NCBI GenBank assembly: GCA_041499035.1
Contig: JBGQJK010000029.1
Coordinates: 1-10,446, forward strand
DNA length: 10,446 nucleotides
Source: DATFUL01 sp041499035
GTDB lineage: Bacteria; Patescibacteriota; Microgenomatia; UBA8517
Direction: 5' to 3'
Part shown: positions 7,091-10,446 of the stretch, one piece after another
Position numbering within the stretch: position 1 is the first letter of the stretch
Layout of the letters: each line of letters begins with the position of its first letter
Translations under genes and position numbers: made by a program
The notes under the pieces: generated by a model
Seen by the model: the letters and a program-made list of their open reading frames with translations, nothing else
Database searches by the model: none
Told to the model about the DNA's origin: nothing

Positions 7091-7550
7091 TTGGTTTTTG
7101 GGTCTTTTTTTTATAATCGCTTTAGTATTAAGGTGGTTGTATCTACCCCAAAACGCAATCTCGTTTGCTTATGACCAAGCTCGCGACGCCTTTACGGTTC
7201 AGGAAATGCTTCACGGTCACTTAAAGATACTGGGGCCTCCCGTTAGTGGTGTCCCAGGGCTTTTCCATGGAGTTCTGTACTACTATGTAATTGCTCCGGC
7301 CTACTTCCTAGGGCGCGGGAACCCGGTTGTTGTAGCATATTTCTTGAGTTTTGTGAGCTCGCTTGTAATTTTCGCGGTTTATTTTTTGACGAAGCTGATT
7401 ACGAAAGAAAAGATACCTGCTCTCGTTGCGTCTGCCGTCTTTGCTTTTTCTTTTGAAGCGAGCCAGTACGCAAATCTCATGACCAACGCGTCGATGGGTG
7501 TGTGGTTTATTCCTGTTTTTTTATATTGGGCTTTACATGTGGATTACTAA
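7053..7550 (+). CDS. N-terminal part of a GT39-like (GT-C) glycosyltransferase, split by a frameshift
   Basis: 165 residues. The first hydrophobic helix (about 14-30) leads to an outer loop with ISFAYDQARDAF. D41 and D45 are the expected catalytic acidic residues of PMT/ArnT-type GT-C enzymes. The loop GPPVSGVPGLFHGVLYYYVI and helices at about 70-165 follow. The frame stops at TAA 7548-7550 in the middle of a helix (VWFIPVFLYWAL), whereas GT39 proteins usually have about 450-550 residues. The rest of the family plan continues at once in the +1 frame (next entry), giving a joined product of about 520 residues. A run of seven T at 7516-7522 lies just before the switch. A sequencing or assembly error, a true mutation, or two cooperating polypeptides are all possible. 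A weak AAGG lies about 7 bases before the ATG. Confidence 0.8.
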   Translation: MKNLNQTLAKYSNWFLGLFFIIALVLRWLYLPQNAISFAYDQARDAFTVQEMLHGHLKILGPPVSGVPGLFHGVLYYYVIAPAYFLGRGNPVVVAYFLSFVSSLVIFAVYFLTKLITKEKIPALVASAVFAFSFEASQYANLMTNASMGVWFIPVFLYWALHVDY

Positions 7551-8607
7551 ATCTTTCAAATGGGCTCCAATGATCGCGGGTTTGGGTCTGGGACTTGCTA
7601 TACAAAGCGAAGTTGCTCTTGCATATCATCTTTTACCTCTACTTATGTGGCTCACCATTTGTAGAAACAAAATAAGCAGAAAGGACATATTGGTTTTTGG
7701 CTTATCTATGCTTGTTTCTGTTTCCAGCATGATTGTTTCGGAAATAAAATTTCACTTTACCGGAACCTCAGGTATCATTTATCTTCTCTCAGGGCAGGAT
7801 GGTATTACCCAGGCAAAGAATTTAAGTGACTATGTTACGACCTTGCTTAATCAATCCGGAAAAACATTTGCTTATTCGATATTTCCGATAAGTGTTGTGT
7901 TTGGAGGACTCATCGGTTTCTTAATAGTGATAGTCTCGGTTGTCTTAAACATGTCCGAAATAAAAACTAAAATTTTAACTTGGGAAACATTTTTGATTTC
8001 GTGGATTTTTGCTTATTCTGCTGCACTTCCGTTTGGGGGTTGGAACATGAAACATATACTGGTTGGAGTTGCTCCGGCAGTCTCAATTTTTGTTGGGATA
8101 TTTATCTGGAAATATTTTTGGAAATATAAGTTTTTAACCGTGGGGGTATTCATGTTTATTTTGCTTGCAAATACGATTATGATTGTTAAAGAAAATAGAT
8201 ACGGCCAAACCATATTTCCGCTTCAGCCGGATCTGACGCTTCAAAATGAAATAGGAGTTGTTGAATACACCTATAAGGAGTCTTCCGGCAAGCCTTTTAG
8301 CATAAGTTCGTTGACAAGTCCCTTGTTTGTGAATACACTTTGGTCTTATTTGTACAACTGGTATGGTCTGTCAAAATATGGCCATTTGCCGGGCTGGATT
8401 GGGCATGATCAAGTGGGGCAGCTTGGCGACAATCTAAAGTTTGCCCCTAGCAATACTCCCAAACACTTCTTTATAATTGAGCCCACGTACGGAATTCCTG
8501 AGCTTTGGGTTACCTATGCCAAAGGTGACCAAGATTCTATATCCGGATTGGTTAGTCAAAAGAACTTTGGAAATCTTGTAGTTCAGGCAAGAACAATCAA
8601 AAAATGA
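7537..8607 (+). CDS. C-terminal part of the GT39-like (GT-C) glycosyltransferase, in the +1 frame
   Basis: About 356 residues from ATG 7537. ATG 7498 is in the same frame but would translate DNA already used as coding by the upstream frame. It starts MWITKSFKWAP and goes straight into GLGLGLAIQSEVALAYHLLP, the helix and loop expected in the middle of GT39-like proteins. Several more hydrophobic segments run to about residue 220. A soluble extracytoplasmic tail with WSYLYNWYGLSKYGHLPGW and FFIIEPTYGIPELW follows. It lacks the catalytic first-loop acidic residues, so alone it should not be an active enzyme. ATG 7537 lies 11 bases upstream of the stop of the N-terminal part, so re-initiation could make it as a separate chain. 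The stop overlaps the next start as ATGA. Confidence 0.8.
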   Translation: MWITKSFKWAPMIAGLGLGLAIQSEVALAYHLLPLLMWLTICRNKISRKDILVFGLSMLVSVSSMIVSEIKFHFTGTSGIIYLLSGQDGITQAKNLSDYVTTLLNQSGKTFAYSIFPISVVFGGLIGFLIVIVSVVLNMSEIKTKILTWETFLISWIFAYSAALPFGGWNMKHILVGVAPAVSIFVGIFIWKYFWKYKFLTVGVFMFILLANTIMIVKENRYGQTIFPLQPDLTLQNEIGVVEYTYKESSGKPFSISSLTSPLFVNTLWSYLYNWYGLSKYGHLPGWIGHDQVGQLGDNLKFAPSNTPKHFFIIEPTYGIPELWVTYAKGDQDSISGLVSQKNFGNLVVQARTIKK

Positions 8608-9506
8608 GGGATAAAAAACTAACAGTCTCAGTTGTGATGCCGAATCTCAATGGTGAAAAACTATTGGAAAAAAACTTACCAAAACTTTTTGCTGCAAAAA
8701 ATTATTCTCCTAACAGCATTATTGAAATTATTGTAGTTGATGATGGGTCTTGGGATGGAAGTGTAGGTCTCTTGAAAAAAAGTTTCCCTGAAGTCCGGCT
8801 TTTTAAACATACCACCAATAGAGGTTTTTCCGCTGCGGTCAATACTGGGGCACGGGCGGCCAGGGGGGATCTAATATTACTTATAAATACTGACGTTCTT
8901 CCAGAAAAAGATTTCCTTGTTAAGGTTCTGCCAAACTTTAACGACAAATCTGTATTTGCGGTTTCGTTGCACGAAAAGGGTTTCGGATCGGCTAAAGGCA
9001 CTTTTGTCGACGGTTATATCCAGCTTGCGATGGGCGAGGAAGGTAACAAAAATCACTCAAGCTTTTATGTCAGCGGTGGGAGCGGAGTTTTTAGAAGGAA
9101 GACTTGGGTTGAGCTTGGCGGAATGGATGAAAGACTTCTCTCGCCCTTTTATTGGGAGGATATTGATCTTTGCTATAGGGCTGCAAAGCGTGGATACAAA
9201 CTTCTTTGGGAGCCGGCGGGAATTGTGGAACATCATCATGAGTCTACAATAAGCAAGTTTCCCAAGGAATATGTAGGAAGAGTTAGGGAAAGAAATCAGC
9301 TATTAATGCTTTGGAAAAATATCACAAGCCCGAATTTAACGCGCAAGCATATTGCGGGTGTTTTTGCCAGGGTGGTACGGCACCCGGGGTATATCAGGAT
9401 AGTGCTTATGGCGGTTGGTAGACTAAATATTGCGCTGCAAAAAAGGAAAAAGGAAATAAAAGAAAGCAAGGTTTCCGACGAAGTGATATTTGCAAGGTAT
9501 GCATAA
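8604..9506 (+). CDS. GT2 glycosyltransferase
   Basis: A 300-residue GT-A enzyme. Motifs: VSVVMPNLNGEKLL (8-21), IIVVDDGSWDGS (42-53), TNRGFSAAVNTGARAA (71-86), the metal-binding NTD (95-97), a VSGGSGVFRRKTW block (156-168), WEDIDLCYRAAKRGYK (184-199) with the presumed catalytic acids, and EHHHES histidines after it. The order is that of the WbbL-like GT2 group, and all key positions are present. The C-terminal 70 residues are basic and helical (LQKRKKEIKESK), which may favour contact with the membrane. The start overlaps the GT39-like stop as ATGA without a Shine-Dalgarno. The sugar and acceptor are unknown. Confidence 0.88.
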   Translation: MRDKKLTVSVVMPNLNGEKLLEKNLPKLFAAKNYSPNSIIEIIVVDDGSWDGSVGLLKKSFPEVRLFKHTTNRGFSAAVNTGARAARGDLILLINTDVLPEKDFLVKVLPNFNDKSVFAVSLHEKGFGSAKGTFVDGYIQLAMGEEGNKNHSSFYVSGGSGVFRRKTWVELGGMDERLLSPFYWEDIDLCYRAAKRGYKLLWEPAGIVEHHHESTISKFPKEYVGRVRERNQLLMLWKNITSPNLTRKHIAGVFARVVRHPGYIRIVLMAVGRLNIALQKRKKEIKESKVSDEVIFARYA

Positions 9507-10335
9507 AAAGGATATTACTCTCTCGATAGTAATTGTTAATCTAAATACCCGAGATCTAACGGTTGGCTGTGTTCGTTCGATTGAAAAAGAAGCAAAGAGT
9601 TTATCCTTTGAGGTACTACTCACTGATAATGGCAGTAATGATGGCTCCGTAGAAGCTTTTAAGAAGATTAAACAGGAAAAGTACTGGAAGAACAGATTTA
9701 CGCTGATTCTTAATAGCACCAATACGGGCTATGCTAAGGCTAATAACCAGGGGCTCAGGAAAGCTAAAGGGAGATATTTGCTCCTATTAAATAATGACAC
9801 AGTTGTTCACAAAGATGCCCTTCAGAAATTGGTTAAGTTTGCCGAGTCAACTCCGGATGCAGGGGTTATCGGTTCAAAACTTCTAAATATTGATGGAAGT
9901 TTACAAATGTCCTGTTATCACTTCCCGACAATTACGAACGCAATTAAAGAGTATTGGTTGGGTAAAAAGGGTTTGTTCGAAAAGTTTGCGCCTGGAGGGG
10001 GTAGACCGGTAACCGTTGACTCAGTTGTTGGCGCAGCGTTTCTAATAACTCCAGAGGCTAAAAAAAGAGTAGGAATATTGGATGAAAGATATTTTGCCTA
10101 CTTTGAAGATATAGACTATTGCCGTCAAATATGGAAACAAGGACTTAAAGTATATTATCTCCCCGCGTCTGTGATAACACATTATCATGGAGCTACGTTT
10201 AAAAAGCTGGCGAACGAGAGTGAAAGGTGGAAAAAACTTATTCCTTCAAGTAAGGTTTATCACGGATACCTCAAACATTATTTGATTAATGCAATACTTT
10301 GGCTCGGGCAAAAGTGGCAAAAATTAACCGCTTAA
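9499..10335 (+). CDS. GT2 glycosyltransferase, rhamnosyltransferase (WbbL)-like; last gene of the operon
   Basis: About 278 residues. Motifs: LSIVIVNLNTRDL (8-20), LLTDNGSNDGS (40-50), STNTGYAKANNQGLRKA (73-89), the metal-binding LLNND (96-100), DSVVGAAFLITPEAKKRVG (174-192), YFEDIDYCRQIWKQG (201-215) with the catalytic acids, and ITHYHGATF after it. This is a complete member of the WbbL/RfbN-like GT2 group. ATG 9499 overlaps the previous gene by 8 bases and is preferred over TTG 9490, three codons upstream. The stop TAA (10333-10335) shares bases with the stop of a convergent minus-strand gene, so there is no room for an intergenic terminator after it. The donor sugar is not determinable here. 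Confidence 0.88.
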   Translation: MHKKDITLSIVIVNLNTRDLTVGCVRSIEKEAKSLSFEVLLTDNGSNDGSVEAFKKIKQEKYWKNRFTLILNSTNTGYAKANNQGLRKAKGRYLLLLNNDTVVHKDALQKLVKFAESTPDAGVIGSKLLNIDGSLQMSCYHFPTITNAIKEYWLGKKGLFEKFAPGGGRPVTVDSVVGAAFLITPEAKKRVGILDERYFAYFEDIDYCRQIWKQGLKVYYLPASVITHYHGATFKKLANESERWKKLIPSSKVYHGYLKHYLINAILWLGQKWQKLTA

Positions 10336-10446
10336 TAGTAGACACCATTGATTAATAGCGGTTTTGTCCAATCTCTCTCTAATAAAGTGTAGACCTCACT
10401 ACCATCGGGCCTTGTGATTTTGCCGACAATTTTAAGTGGTAGACCA
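10332..10446 (-). CDS. 3' end of a convergent gene, cut by the window edge (unrecognised)
   Basis: On the minus strand a frame enters from the right edge, is open for 37 codons, and ends with TAA at 10334-10332. The visible C-terminus contains KIVGKITRPDGSEVYTLLER and ends in NGVYY. The alternating hydrophobic and charged pattern suggests beta strands. The base composition is like the operon, and there is no other explanation for these 110 bases. The gene is convergent with the operon and overlaps its last gene by four bases. The product is not recognised. The fragment is short, so a chance open frame cannot be excluded. Confidence 0.55.
   Translation of the reverse strand, partial: GLPLKIVGKITRPDGSEVYTLLERDWTKPLLINGVYY

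Noticed and set aside
354..10335. Reassignment of TGA to glycine, as in some CPR lineages
   Set aside because: Glycine is common in these proteins and always encoded by GGN. No TGA occurs inside any recognisable gene, and TGA sits in ATGA start/stop overlaps. The standard code fits.
10332..10446. GTAGAC-like repeats (10338, 10390, 10438) as a transposon end or CRISPR-like array
   Set aside because: The three short matches are irregularly spaced and diverge outside five or six bases. They are explained by valine-tyrosine codons in the minus-strand frame.
1..10446. tRNA, rRNA, CRISPR array or insertion sequence
   Set aside because: No tRNA-like cloverleaf, rRNA segment, regular repeat array or transposase motif was seen on either strand by eye.

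Overview
The window is almost entirely one plus-strand operon for building and exporting an envelope glycan. It runs from about 354 to 10335 and contains a lipid-linked oligosaccharide flippase, two multi-spanning GT-C-type membrane glycosyltransferases (one interrupted by a frameshift), five GT2 glycosyltransferases and one GT4 glycosyltransferase. No sugar-nucleotide synthesis gene, initiating phosphoglycosyltransferase, chain-length regulator or recognisable polymerase is present, so precursors and the first sugar must come from elsewhere.

The source looks like an uncultured small-genome bacterium. The best guess is Patescibacteria/CPR, Microgenomates-like, but this is inference from style and not from a marker gene. 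The clues are moderately low GC, tightly overlapping genes, almost no Shine-Dalgarno sequences, apparently leaderless promoters, and many small glycosyltransferases beside GT-C proteins with an FAYDQARDAF-type loop. The code appears standard: TGA serves as a stop in three genes and never occurs inside a gene.

Layout: 1-125 is GC-rich (about 63% by hand count over 1-120) and may hold the 5' end of a minus-strand gene cut by the window edge. 126-353 is AT-rich (about 27% GC over 151-240) with a possible two-helix membrane ORF and a promoter. 354-1847 is the flippase and 1807-3504 a large GT-C-like membrane protein. A second promoter, nearly identical to the first, lies in the only real gap (3505-3531). 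Then follow a WaaE-like GT2 (3532), a rhamnosyltransferase-like GT2 (4436), a shortened WaaE-like GT2 (5371), an ALG11-like GT4 (about 6065), a GT39-like gene split by a +1 shift (7053-8607), and two more GT2 genes (8604 and 9499). A convergent minus-strand gene enters from the right edge, and its stop codon shares the TTAA tetranucleotide with the stop of the last operon gene.

Proposed working: soluble or peripheral GT2 and GT4 enzymes assemble a lipid-linked oligosaccharide on the inner leaflet, the flippase turns it outward, and the GT-C proteins add or transfer sugars from polyprenyl-linked donors on the outer face. Donor sugars and acceptors cannot be read from the sequence.
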